Source of the DNA: Gloeocapsa sp. PCC 7428
Lineage (GTDB): Bacteria; Cyanobacteriota; Cyanobacteriia; Cyanobacteriales; Chroococcidiopsidaceae
DNA length: 64,000 bases
Reading direction: 5' to 3'
Assembly: GCF_000317555.1 (NCBI RefSeq)
Contig: NC_019746.1
Location: forward strand, 1 to 64,000
Shown: in pieces, positions 52,903 through 61,613 of the stretch
Numbering within the stretch: the first letter of the stretch is position 1
How the letters are laid out: each line of letters begins with the position of its first letter
Notes under the pieces: model-generated
The model's input: the letters and a program-made list of their open reading frames with translations, nothing else
Database searches by the model: none
Told to the model about the DNA's origin: nothing
Translations under genes and position numbers: made by a program

Positions 52903-54247
52903 GCTACCGATAGTTGCGTTAGCCGAGCAATTCTTTCGGTCATATCCAACTTGAGCGTGCCATAAGGATTGACATGACTAAAAATCAAAGGTGTAATTGC
53001 TCTTAAATTAGTTGCAGTAAGCTTTTGCTCCCAATGCTCCTGAGCTAGTACATTCTGAATCATCAAGGTATTCACATGCACCAAACATATTTGCAATAGA
53101 TGCAAAGATAACATGGATAACTCCTGAGTTTCCAAGCGATATGAGGCAAACTCCCCACCTTTACCGTAAAAGATAAAATCATTAACCCCATTCCATCTTT
53201 CCACCACATTTAAGCCTTCATTAACTTCCCGTCGTACTGCCTCATCTTGGAGATATTGACACAGGAAAATTGTCTTAATTGCTCGACCCAATTCCAGCAA
53301 AGCTGGATAGGTAGGGTGAACAATCGGATTTTTGCTAAAACGTTTTAATATGGCTTCGGTTTCTGCCGTTCCCAACCTCAAAGCTGTGGCAGACTTCACC
53401 ATCTGGTCATACTGCTGGCGAATCAAATCCCAATTAATCGGACGGATCAGAATCGGTTGTAGGTTAGGATAGGCATCACTTTGACCAATATAAAAACGAG
53501 TTTCGGCGATATTCCCCTGAATAAATCAGGAGGTAAACCAACAGATCAAATACGTTTGAGCTTTTCTATTTCAGTTAAGAAACTACATAGCCCCACTAGA
53601 CCTGGGTCAGTTTTGAGAAAAGCCAAGTCCGATGCTTTAAGTTTTTCCTGAGGCTTCTCTGATTCAGCTTTTTCTATGTTATTGGTTTCTTCGGTGGTGA
53701 GGATAATGTCGATTTGTTCAATATTTGTGGAAGTAAGTTGAGAGAAAGTTTGATTACAGAATAAGAAGTCGTGTTGGTGAATAGCACTACGAATTAAACG
53801 TTCAACCTGTTTTGGGGTTGGGGGTTCGATTTGTAAGTTACGAAACTTTTGATAGATAAGTTGAAGGAGGGGTTCAAATCTTTGTTCATTGGGTAAAATG
53901 TTTTCAATTAACCAATTGGATATCTCCTCCGAATCAGAGAGAGTAGCAATCCGAAACTCGAATAACTGACGAATTTCTGCACGATGATTTTTGAGAGAAC
54001 GCCCTTGCCAATTGTATTAAGAATACAAGTTAGGGTCAATTTTTAGTTGTGAGGCGATGTAAAAGATAATAAGGTCTGGTATTTCGGCTGAAGAGTTAGG
54101 AAAACGAGCCATTAGTTGAAAAGATTTTAGTAAAATGGCAAAACCAATCTGATTAGCACCGACTTTCTTATTGACCCGTTCTAATTCTTGGGGAAGAAGT
54201 GTTCAATTTTCGATGAGTTCTTCTGTATCCCAATGTGGTTTGACCAT
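52899..54247 (-). pseudogene. Tn3-family transposase TnpA, degenerate and internally deleted
   Basis: The C-terminal 175 residues (NPIVHPTYPALLELGRAIKTIFLCQYL, then NEGLNVVERWNGVNDFIFYGKGGE) are typical DDE_Tnp_Tn3. Upstream, from 54247, the N-terminal part reads MVKPHWDTEELIEN, a stop at codon 15, then LLPQELERVNKKVGANQIGFAILL, a second break near 54020, and AEIRQLFEFRIATLSDSEEISNWLIENIL onwards. The two parts join near 53530-53560, where several hundred residues of a usual ~1000-residue TnpA are missing. The element cannot move by itself. Confidence 0.85.
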
Positions 54248-54483
54248 TCACTCTCTTCTCCGTTCAGGTAATCTCAGTAAGAGTTGAGCATAAATGAATA
54301 GATAGTCGTATTTATCAAAAATGCAGATTTAAGATAGTTTGTCAAATATAGTCAAACTAGTATATTTAGAAAACTTATTAACAAGGGGTGAAAACGGGTA
54401 TCATTCATCATTAAGAGGCAAAAGTTGAAACCTATACACATCAGTGGTTTCAAGTCAGGGTTGCCCTCGGTTGCACCAACCTT

Positions 54484-54792
54484 CTATTTTTGCCTAGTTT
54501 CAGGCTGCTGTTGCGGTTGTACCTCTTTGTTTGGAGCAGTAACCGCATCTGGCAGATTCTGTATATCAGTTTCGCGCTTTGCTACAGTGGCGCGTTCTTT
54601 CTTCCACTTACTAATCAACTTCCGCGAACAACCCGTACCCGTCTTTTCCCGCACAAAATCAATCAGCGCGTCATATGTTGTAATACCCTGGGCTTGAGCT
54701 TCGTCTAAAGCTTGAAAAACCTCTGCTGTCCGAGAAGCGTGAGGTTGCTTCTTGGTAGTTTCTAAAGGAGGCAAAATAGAAATTTTGCTCAT
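54484..54792 (-). CDS. Protein of unknown function in the plasmid-like block
   Basis: A 102-residue protein. The middle (ASRTAEVFQALDEAQAQGITTYDALIDFVREKTGTGCSRKLISKWKKER) looks helical and could be a DNA-binding fold. The C-terminus is polar and Gln/Pro rich, probably disordered. Its start overlaps the end of the ATPase gene by 4 bp, so it is the last gene of that block. I do not recognise the family. Confidence 0.6.
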   Translation of the reverse strand: MSKISILPPLETTKKQPHASRTAEVFQALDEAQAQGITTYDALIDFVREKTGTGCSRKLISKWKKERATVAKRETDIQNLPDAVTAPNKEVQPQQQPETRQK

Positions 54793-56204
54793 TCTTCACT
54801 CTCCAATCGCTGAAAGTAAGGCATGATATCAACTTGGGACGCATCCTTGCCAAACCTACACAGTGCTTGTAAAGGTGAAAGTCGTGCTACCCTCTCTTCC
54901 GCAAACCGAAACTTTTTAGCAACTGACCGAACTTCGGTCTGGTCCACTGGCAGCACAATCTTCGTCGCTGAGTTACCAATCAGGTCTGCTGATAAATGAC
55001 GCTCGGACTGAGAGGCAGCAACCAAAGCTAATCCGTACTTTCTGCCATCAGCTGTGATGCGATCGCAACTATTACCCGAATTTTTAGGCATCTCCTTGGC
55101 TTCATCGATGAACAAAAATGTCCGAGGAATTTTGCCTGCTATTTCTCCCATTAGTCTATGTTTATCCATCAACTGTCTAGCCAACGACTCGGCAGCGATT
55201 GATTGGAGTGCGGGAGGTAACTTGGATAAATCGACTCGAATTAGTCGTTCTTCAAACTTAGGCTGCGGTCTAGAAAAGATCCCATACTGAAAAGTAGCTG
55301 CTAATTTAAGCCGGAGTTTTTCACTTTCTTTACACTTCGGTTTAAGTTCTAACTCATTAAAATTTGGCTCAAATCTTTTAATCAAAGCAGTTTCTAGTTT
55401 AAGAAGCTGTTCCCACTCGCTGTCTTGCTGATACCAATGTACTACGGCGCTCTTGCTAACCTTTTTAAGAACGTGATGGTTGCCTGTAAGTCTATTTAGT
55501 AAATTCATCGATGCCCCCACGTATATAACCTTCTCGCCTTGCAACACAAAATAAATCCCTGGGGCTTTTGGTGGAGTTGATTGCGGTAAATCTAGTGGAT
55601 TGATAGTTTGAGCCGAGGCTTGCGTTTCTTCATCAGTAACGGTTTCAATACTGCGGCGATTGATCTCTTCCTCTAAGTCATCAAAGTTAGGCGGCTCTAA
55701 TAACCAAGTGTCTGGTTTCTCCTGAACAATTCCCCGCTTTTGATAGCAAGTTTTGAAAATTTCTAGTAATTTGCCTTCTTGATTAGGACCTAATACTAAA
55801 ACTTTCTTGAGCGTTGCTGCTACTGCAATTGCTTGCAGATTGGGACCACCACCTTCGGGATCTGGGTTAACTACTAATGGGTTAATTCCATAAGGCGAAG
55901 CCATATGTAAAGGATAAACAACTTCTCCCTCAACTTCCTGGTCGCCGTGGAAATCTATCAAAATAATTTGCGTGTTTGAGTAAAGGCGGTGTAGTTCGTA
56001 GGCGATCGCCTTTAATGTTTGCGTCTTTCCCGAACCGCTTGCTCCAATAATTGCAATATGGGCATTAGGTAAAAGCTCAGGATTCCAACGAGTATTTTCC
56101 CCAAGCAAAATTCCAGGTGAAGTTGCTACTGGTGCAACCGTCGGTGCATTGCGCACTACCTTCAACACTGGCTCTGGCAATGGCTTAGCTTTTTTCTGAA
56201 ACAT
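54789..56204 (-). CDS. HerA/TraD-like ATPase with inserted GIY-YIG nuclease domain
   Basis: A 471-residue protein. The P-loop is GASGSGKT (residues about 53-60), the second strand is IILIDFHGD, and Walker B is FLFIDEA near 363-369, followed by a sensor-like VAASQSE. Together these indicate the HerA/FtsK/VirB4 class of hexameric DNA translocases. Residues about 214-290 are a GIY-YIG nuclease-like domain placed between Walker A and Walker B: GIYFVL, YVGASMNLLNRL with the catalytic Arg, and LETALIKRFEPNFNE with Glu and Asn. All key residues appear present. It is adjacent to the DUF457 membrane protein (1-bp overlap) and near ParAB, so a role in plasmid transfer, maintenance or defence is plausible. 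Confidence 0.85.
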   Translation of the reverse strand: MFQKKAKPLPEPVLKVVRNAPTVAPVATSPGILLGENTRWNPELLPNAHIAIIGASGSGKTQTLKAIAYELHRLYSNTQIILIDFHGDQEVEGEVVYPLHMASPYGINPLVVNPDPEGGGPNLQAIAVAATLKKVLVLGPNQEGKLLEIFKTCYQKRGIVQEKPDTWLLEPPNFDDLEEEINRRSIETVTDEETQASAQTINPLDLPQSTPPKAPGIYFVLQGEKVIYVGASMNLLNRLTGNHHVLKKVSKSAVVHWYQQDSEWEQLLKLETALIKRFEPNFNELELKPKCKESEKLRLKLAATFQYGIFSRPQPKFEERLIRVDLSKLPPALQSIAAESLARQLMDKHRLMGEIAGKIPRTFLFIDEAKEMPKNSGNSCDRITADGRKYGLALVAASQSERHLSADLIGNSATKIVLPVDQTEVRSVAKKFRFAEERVARLSPLQALCRFGKDASQVDIMPYFQRLESEE

Positions 56205-57250
56205 TACAATACCTCCACTGTACGAATAATTAAGCTGCCAGATGCGTAGTAATCACCTAATAAATGCATGACTTCTGTAGGACTTGCTGACTCTAAGCGC
56301 ACAACTCCCATTTCGCGACCGTATTGCAGCGTAATCGTGTCGAAAGAATCGGCATGAGTAGGCACAACTAAATCCTCAGCATCTTCGACAGTTAGAGTAC
56401 CGTTGATATACGTTCGTTCGCTTGTTGAGTTTTGATACTGTGTCAAAACTTCAGCAACAACTTGATCTGATAATTGTAATTCTTGAACTTGTAGTTGTAT
56501 TGGGCTACTGCGTTCAATTAAAATCCGGCTAGCGATAATCTGACAATTTTGCGAACTACCCACTCGGTAGAGTTTGCCTGAAGCATCCTTGAGCAACAAA
56601 TCTGTTTGCGTCAGTGGTCGCACGACTTCAAACTTTTCATTAACCGACTGCTGAGCGATCGCCCAGCGTCCGTAAACTTGAGCCATCAATAAATACTGCG
56701 ACCCCTCGCTATTGACAATTTCAACAGCACCTGATGGAATGCCTAGCGTTGAGTTAAAGGTCCTTAAAATACCGCCATTACTATTGATAGCGAGAAGCGC
56801 GATCGCTACCAGAATCAGCAATGCTATCACAAAATATTCAGCGGGACTTCCTGTTGATAGTCGCAACTGCGGATTGCCTGGAATCACGAGCCGTGCTGCT
56901 GACGGATAAAATGCTGCCACGCCACTTTTTGTAAACACGTCCGCAAACCACCCGCAAAAATACCCCAACACTAGAGCTTGCCACAGCTTGGTTGTGATTA
57001 ACGCAATTGGCAAAGTAACAAGTGCGATTGCCCCTGTTGCTAGGAAACTGTGAGTAATCGTGCGATGCGGATAGCGCTTTTCTAACCAAGATGAAATAGG
57101 TAACAAAATGCGTCCTGGAATACTTTTTGAAGTATCAACGTCTGGTAGTTGAGAAGCTAAAGCGCCCGTCAATAATAACGTTGGTTCAGCCGTTCCCAAG
57201 AACAGCGAAGTTGCAGTAGTGGCAAAAACTGCGTGAGTAATGCTTTTCAT
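56204..57250 (-). CDS. DUF457/YdjM-type membrane protein, metal-dependent hydrolase family
   Basis: A 348-residue protein. The N-terminal half carries the family motifs LPDVDTSKS and HRTITHSF (Asp/His candidate metal ligands) with several membrane segments. The C-terminal half after about residue 170 is soluble and beta-rich, an extension not expected for the usual short family members. YdjM-like proteins are inner-membrane and in E. coli are LexA-regulated. The start overlaps the preceding ATPase gene by 4 bp, so these genes form one operon. Confidence 0.8.
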   Translation of the reverse strand: MKSITHAVFATTATSLFLGTAEPTLLLTGALASQLPDVDTSKSIPGRILLPISSWLEKRYPHRTITHSFLATGAIALVTLPIALITTKLWQALVLGYFCGWFADVFTKSGVAAFYPSAARLVIPGNPQLRLSTGSPAEYFVIALLILVAIALLAINSNGGILRTFNSTLGIPSGAVEIVNSEGSQYLLMAQVYGRWAIAQQSVNEKFEVVRPLTQTDLLLKDASGKLYRVGSSQNCQIIASRILIERSSPIQLQVQELQLSDQVVAEVLTQYQNSTSERTYINGTLTVEDAEDLVVPTHADSFDTITLQYGREMGVVRLESASPTEVMHLLGDYYASGSLIIRTVEVL

Positions 57251-58185
57251 TGCCCCAACCTCGTTGATTTCTTGGGCAAGCTGTACAACAGCAAGCGCAC
57301 AATTCCCACCGTAACGCCAACAAGTCCGCCAATCAGGTACAGCGAAGTGCTATTTAGCCCAAGACCAATAAATCTAACGATTGTGAAAACCATCAATCCA
57401 GCAATGAGGAATGGAGTACCATCAACCCATTGCGTGTGGTCTGGACTGTTTTCCTCCAAACCTAAATATTCCTCGCGTACTACTCGCTTAGCAAGCATGG
57501 GATTTCCACCGCACCTTTGCTGTAGTTGTGCTAATTGTGCAGCAGATAACTCTATCCCCAGTTCTCCAGCAGCTTGCTGCATAATTTCTCGAATCTGGCG
57601 GTGCGACAAGGGTTGTAACTCAATCCGAGGTAGCTTGAGAAAAATGTCTTTAGCGGGCGGACGCGAGGCAACTAGTAGCATCGGCTGACCACCACTATGT
57701 AATTCTTCTAACCAACAGCGAATTGACACCGAAAGACGGTGAGCATCATCGATTAAGAGAAAAGCCGTAGTCTCGCTCAAAAACTCAGCGATCGCTTCCA
57801 TCAACCCTGTTACGGTAAGTGCCTTACCCTCGATGGACTCGGTATCAGCACCAAGCTGAGCAGCAATTGAGAGTAGAATTTGCTTTGGAGTTGCCGGATT
57901 AGTCGTTGCTAAAGGAAACCCAGCTTCAGCTAGATCCACAGCAACACTATCTACTAAAGTTGTTTTCCCGCAACCAGGTTCTCCGATAACGAGCAAACTA
58001 GAATCTGCTTTTAGCGCGGCGACAATCCGATTTTTTTCTTCCACTCTATAGAGGAGTGGCGAAACGGAATCGGAACTGGAACTCGTGACAACTCCTACAC
58101 TTCGCCGCTGCTCGTGACTAACTTCATAAATATAAGTCCGCTCCTCGCCGCTAGCGAGTCTGCGTCGATGTTGCTTGATGCCCAT
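57247..58185 (-). CDS. AAA ATPase with C-terminal membrane anchor
   Basis: A 312-residue AAA+ protein in the TniB/ExeA style. Walker A is GEPGCGKTTLV and Walker B is AFLLIDDAHRLS, followed by a PMLLVASRPP sensor. Residues after about 235 form two membrane segments (FLIAGLMVFTIVRFIGLGL and YLIGGLVGVTVGIVRLLLY). A DNA-associated ATPase fixed to the membrane next to a HerA-like motor suggests that the two act on DNA at the membrane. This is inference. Confidence 0.82.
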   Translation of the reverse strand: MGIKQHRRRLASGEERTYIYEVSHEQRRSVGVVTSSSSDSVSPLLYRVEEKNRIVAALKADSSLLVIGEPGCGKTTLVDSVAVDLAEAGFPLATTNPATPKQILLSIAAQLGADTESIEGKALTVTGLMEAIAEFLSETTAFLLIDDAHRLSVSIRCWLEELHSGGQPMLLVASRPPAKDIFLKLPRIELQPLSHRQIREIMQQAAGELGIELSAAQLAQLQQRCGGNPMLAKRVVREEYLGLEENSPDHTQWVDGTPFLIAGLMVFTIVRFIGLGLNSTSLYLIGGLVGVTVGIVRLLLYSLPKKSTRLGQ

Positions 58186-58242
58186 AGTAACTTCTACACT
58201 CTACGTGCGGCTTAAGATAAAGCCCAAGAACAGCGATCGCTA

Positions 58243-58782
58243 TCAGCGTCCCGCCGATGACTTGCGCCCTGATTCTTGCTTGCTTTCTTTTTCGGTACTC
58301 TTTGGCGAGTTGCTGCTGACTGGAAGCGATCGCATCGAACCACTCTCCCCAGATGCTTCCAACGCTAGAGGAGTTTGCGCTAAAAAAGCTTCAGGGTCAT
58401 ACACCGTTGCCACTCCACTAAGGAACTGTCGCAGTCTCCCCTGTGATTCATCTACTGCTTGTTGAAGGTTAGAGTCGGAAAACTTGCGAGTAGCGCACTT
58501 AACCATTGTCAGCGTGTCGAGCGCCACCAACATTCCGGCGGCGCGATTTTCTGCGGCAACTTCAATACTCTTTAAATCAGCCTCAGCTGTGGAAACTGCT
58601 TCGTCTTCCGCTGCATCAGCAGCTTTGGCACTAACCGAGCGCTTTTTTCCACATTGGTTCTTGACTTCCTCCAAAACCTCATCAGGAAATTGAGTTGTGC
58701 CTTTGGGGTAGCCCATCTTAGCAGCAATTCCTTCAACCTTACGCCGCGAACCGTGTTGCATTAAATCTTCAAGCGTTACCAT
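58243..58782 (-). CDS. Protein of unknown function in the plasmid-like block
   Basis: A 179-residue protein beginning MVTLEDLMQHGSRRKVEGIAAKMGYPKGTTQFPDE, which could be a short DNA-binding head. An Ala-rich helical centre (AAENRAAGMLVALDTL) and a Ser/Lys-rich tail that looks disordered follow. It overlaps the preceding 88-aa gene by 14 bp. No family is recognised. It may be an accessory DNA-binding partner of the ATPases. Confidence 0.65.
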   Translation of the reverse strand: MVTLEDLMQHGSRRKVEGIAAKMGYPKGTTQFPDEVLEEVKNQCGKKRSVSAKAADAAEDEAVSTAEADLKSIEVAAENRAAGMLVALDTLTMVKCATRKFSDSNLQQAVDESQGRLRQFLSGVATVYDPEAFLAQTPLALEASGESGSMRSLPVSSNSPKSTEKESKQESGRKSSAGR

Positions 58783-59035
58783 TTTGGATCTTCCTTAGTT
58801 TCTGTAAGAGTTCCCTTCGGGTTCCGCCAGAAGCGTAGTGTTGATTGACAACCCTTAGCTGCTGAAACTGCTCCTCAGTAAAATACCGCAGCCCTAGCTC
58901 AAAGCCAAGGTCGGCACACCACTTGCTGATTAAGCTCGGATCGAGCGGATATTCTGGACTTCGCCCCCGCTCCTCGGACAAAATCAGCACAGCTAACCGT
59001 CGCGGAACCTCGCGGTGAGTTGTTGAATGATTCAT
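58769..59035 (-). CDS. Small protein of unknown function, first gene of the ATPase operon
   Basis: An 88-residue protein, MNHSTTHREVPRRLAVLILSEE, with a C-terminal segment TEEQFQQLRVVNQHYASGGTRRELLQKL that could be a MerR-like or other small DNA-binding helix pair. Its start codon is embedded in the 11-bp palindrome array (59024-59065), which suggests autoregulation. It begins the co-oriented block that runs to 54484. Confidence 0.6.
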   Translation of the reverse strand: MNHSTTHREVPRRLAVLILSEERGRSPEYPLDPSLISKWCADLGFELGLRYFTEEQFQQLRVVNQHYASGGTRRELLQKLRKIQNGNA

Positions 59036-59065
59036 CGTTAGCGTGAATCGTTCATGAATGATTCA
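59024..59065. promoter_or_regulatory. Three 11-bp palindromes, candidate operator or partition site
   Basis: TGAATGATTCA occurs at 59024-59034 and 59055-59065, and the variant TGAATCGTTCA at 59044-59054. The last two abut. The first overlaps the start of the 88-aa gene. The centre-to-centre spacings are 20 and 11 bp, close to two turns and one turn of the helix. The array lies in the 134-bp gap after parB, where centromere-like parS sites or operators are often found. Confidence 0.6.
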
Positions 59066-59169
59066 CTCTCCAGAATGGCTAATTTTCTTTGAAGAAACCA
59101 ATAGGAAAATCACTTAGTCTGTGTAAGAATTTGGTGAAGTTTACTCAAAACATCAATTTTTAACTTTAT

Positions 59170-60114
59170 TTACTGTCCCTCTTCTAGCAGCTTCTCTATC
59201 TTTTGCAACCAACCCTGCACTTGCTTCCACTTTTTCGGGTCTTTGTCCCAGAGTTTTGATTGATTGAGACGACGGCTTATTGTTTGAATGTGAGATTGAG
59301 GAGATGGAGATGAAACTTTATTGGGTTGAATCGAGTTCAATCGTTCTCGAATTCGACTGAGAGATAGGTTTTCTTGAATTGCCTGTGCTAGTAATTCTTT
59401 TCTTTGCTGCTCGTCCTTCACTGAAGCGATCACCTTCGCCTTTGTGTACTCGATTTGTCCTGAGCGCAATGCCTCTAAAATCTCCTCTGGCAGCCTTAAT
59501 AAAGGCAGTCGATTGTTAATAAATGATTCCCACTCCATTAACCCTAATTCCGCGAATACCTGCTTAACAGTCTCGGCTTCGGGTTGACTAATAACGTTAT
59601 TAGTCATTCTTTGAACGTCATTCAGCATTCGATAAAGTAACGAACTGACGTCACTTTCAGCGCTTTTGAGCCGCGATGCTAAAAGTTGTAAAATGGCTTC
59701 AGTCTCCTCAACTGGATTCAAATCTTCGCGTTGTAAATTTTCGACTAAAGAAACTTGAATAGCCTGTTCGTCAGTAAGCTGCCGAATAGCCACTGGAACT
59801 TCTGTCAAACCAGCGGCTTGGGCAGCGCGATACCTTCTCTCGCCAGCAACTAGCTCGTATAAGCCTTCTTTTTCTTCTACAGGGCGAATTAGTAAGTTCT
59901 CTAAGATACCATGCGCCTTAATTGATTCTGTCAACTGCTCCAATTTCTCTGGATCGAAATAGCGTCGTGGTTGTCGTTCAGGAAGAATAATCGCATCTAA
60001 CTTTACAGTTTGCGACGAAGTTGCTACTTCCTCCTCACCAAATAACACATCAAGGTTGGCTTGAGATTTGTACGGCTTATCGCTCTTACGACGAGAGCTT
60101 GGTTGGCGGGTCAT
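59170..60114 (-). CDS. parB: ParB-family partition protein
   Basis: A 314-residue ParB. The N-terminal ParB/Srx domain shows PERQPRRYFDPEKLEQLTESIKAHGI, the CTP-binding GERRYRAAQ and ENLQREDLNP. A central DNA-binding region (AELGLMEWESFINNRLPLLRLPEEILEALRSGQIEYTKAKVIA) follows, with a Lys-rich C-terminus. The central part differs from chromosomal ParB, as expected for a plasmid-type protein. It overlaps the ParA gene by 29 bp. It would bind a centromere site, perhaps the array at 59024-59065, and segregate the replicon. Confidence 0.92.
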   Translation of the reverse strand: MTRQPSSRRKSDKPYKSQANLDVLFGEEEVATSSQTVKLDAIILPERQPRRYFDPEKLEQLTESIKAHGILENLLIRPVEEKEGLYELVAGERRYRAAQAAGLTEVPVAIRQLTDEQAIQVSLVENLQREDLNPVEETEAILQLLASRLKSAESDVSSLLYRMLNDVQRMTNNVISQPEAETVKQVFAELGLMEWESFINNRLPLLRLPEEILEALRSGQIEYTKAKVIASVKDEQQRKELLAQAIQENLSLSRIRERLNSIQPNKVSSPSPQSHIQTISRRLNQSKLWDKDPKKWKQVQGWLQKIEKLLEEGQ

Positions 60115-60865
60115 TGAGAGTCTCCATCTGAGCAGCTAGTTGGTCGAGAATTTTTAGAGCAGGATTGTGAGGATCGTAAACAGCTAGAGGTACTTGTTCT
60201 TCAGAAGCGTCAACAAACGCAGTCAAACGAGGAATAGCGTCATGAACAGTACCGACTTTACCAAATTGTTCGCGGATTGCTTGTAGCGTGCGCTTGTCTT
60301 GAGAGTTGTTAGCAGCATAGCGAGAAGGAACAAAACCTGCAATCTCTAATGTTCGGTTACCTCGCTTTCTCACTTTCGCGATCGTTTGTAAAAGTAGATT
60401 AGTTCCTTGAAATGCTTTGAAATGAGTTTCAACTGGAATCAGAACGTGAGTAGCCGCCACAAGACTTGTATAGCTAAGTAGACCCAGACTAGGTGGACAA
60501 TCAATCAAAATAAAATCATAGTTTTCTCTGATCGGGTCGAGCGCTTCTTTAAGGCGTACTTCGCGAAAATCCAGATTAACCAACTGAATCTCTGCGGCAC
60601 TCAGATTAATATTAGCCGGAGCCAAATGAATTCCCTGAAGATCCTTTAGAACAAATAGAGGTTCTTCATTAATTAGCGCATCGAATGGGGTTTTTTCCAA
60701 GGTGTCCGGATCGATGCCCATGAAGGTGGTTAGGGAGGCTTGGGGGTCGAGGTCAATCAATAATACTCGATGTCCCCGTGCTTGGAGATGATACCCCAAG
60801 TTCTGGGTCAAGGTTGTTTTCCCCACCCCACCTGCTTGATTAAAGAGTGCGATGGTACGAGTCAT
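60086..60865 (-). CDS. parA: ParA-family partition ATPase
   Basis: A 259-residue ParA with a deviant Walker A (NQAGGVGKTTLTQNL), an LIDLDPQASLT segment and Walker B (FILIDCPPSLGLLSY). There is no N-terminal helix-turn-helix extension, so it is of the short type. Together with ParB it drives DNA segregation. The presence of a complete parAB pair suggests that this part of the contig comes from a plasmid or an integrated one. No replication initiator is visible in the window. Confidence 0.95.
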   Translation of the reverse strand: MTRTIALFNQAGGVGKTTLTQNLGYHLQARGHRVLLIDLDPQASLTTFMGIDPDTLEKTPFDALINEEPLFVLKDLQGIHLAPANINLSAAEIQLVNLDFREVRLKEALDPIRENYDFILIDCPPSLGLLSYTSLVAATHVLIPVETHFKAFQGTNLLLQTIAKVRKRGNRTLEIAGFVPSRYAANNSQDKRTLQAIREQFGKVGTVHDAIPRLTAFVDASEEQVPLAVYDPHNPALKILDQLAAQMETLNDPPTKLSS

Positions 60866-60988
60866 TAAAGGTATCAGCTAACTACTTGCCCTTGTCAGCA
60901 TACCATTTCATCTCACTATTTATACTTAATTCTTTCTTTAAAAGGCTGAGGCGTTGCATAATGGAGGGAGGAATTAGGATGAGTTCTA

Positions 60989-61613
60989 ATGCAATGTCCA
61001 GAATGCCAATCTACTCATGTCCGTAAGAACGGAAAGAGAAGAGGTAAGCAAAATTACATTTGTGTCAGTTGTCGTCGTCAATTCATTGATAGCTATAGCG
61101 CACCTCAAGGATACAGTAGTGATATCAAGCAGCAATGCTTACGCATGTATGTCAATGGCATGGGTTTTCGAGGTATTGAACGAGTTACAGGGGTTTACCA
61201 TACAACTATCATTTACTGGGTCAAACAAGTTGGAGAACACCTACCTGATGCTGATGCTCCACAACAAACCCCACAAGTTGGAGAACTTGATGAACTAGAA
61301 ACATTTGTTGGATCTAAAAAAACAAAATTTGGCTGTGGACAGCAGTAGACCACTTTAGAGTAGGCATCTTAGGTTGGGTGTTAGGTGACCATAGTGCAAA
61401 GACATTTGAACCTTTATGGGCAGTGGTTAGAGCATGGCAGTGTTGTTTCTATGTCACTGATGGTTGGAGTGTCTACCCAGGATTTATTCCAGCGGCAGAC
61501 CAGATTGTGAGCAAAACTTATATGACACGAGTCGTTCGCGCAGCGTCTCCCCTTGGGAGAAGGTGAAAATATGCGATTGCGGCACTATCTAGCTCAATTA
61601 CATCGCAAAACAA
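60989..61613 (+). pseudogene. IS1-family transposase, frame change, repeat insertion and truncation
   Basis: The InsA-like part has the zinc-binding CPECQSTHVRKNGKRRGKQNYICVSC and an HTH (GFRGIERVTGVYHTTIIYWV). At a run of seven A near 61316 the frame must shift by one to continue as NKIWLWTAVDHFRVG and GWVLGDHSAKTFEPLW. IS1 elements use slippage at A-rich sites, but one lost A is equally possible. A palindromic repeat (61534-61560) then breaks the frame after YMTRV. Finally RLRHYLAQLHRKTI runs into the IS5-type insertion. Confidence 0.82.
61534..61560. repeat. Short palindromic repeat inserted in the IS1 transposase
   Basis: CGTTCGCGCAGCGTCTCCCC and TTGGGAGA lie between codons that are contiguous in intact IS1 copies (TRV then EGENMRLRHY). 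Unlike the NRPS insertions, it does not keep the frame. Confidence 0.6.

Larger units (their letters stand above)
52138..54247. mobile_element. Decayed Tn3-family transposon with tyrosine recombinase
   Basis: The likely left end is GGGGCAGTGCTCAGTG at 52138; a GGGG start is typical of Tn3 termini. It is followed by three hairpins, a tyrosine recombinase reading right and a TnpA reading left, with their stops overlapping. This resembles the TnpI-type members of the Tn3 family. The right end should lie after 54247, but I could not find the matching inverted repeat; 54248-54483 holds nothing else I can name. Both genes are broken. Confidence 0.6.
60943..61613 (+). mobile_element. IS1-family element, 5' part, interrupted
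   Basis: It starts near GGCTGAGGCGTTGCATAATG, a probable left end, and contains the InsA/InsB-like transposase frames. The 3' end is cut at 61614 by an IS5-type element, and no IS1 sequence resumes after 62575, so the copy is truncated. Confidence 0.7.

Noticed and set aside
54425-54708. Plus-strand frames opposite the 102-aa protein
   Set aside because: The minus-strand gene overlaps the ATPase gene by 4 bp and fits the operon; the plus-strand frames have no support.
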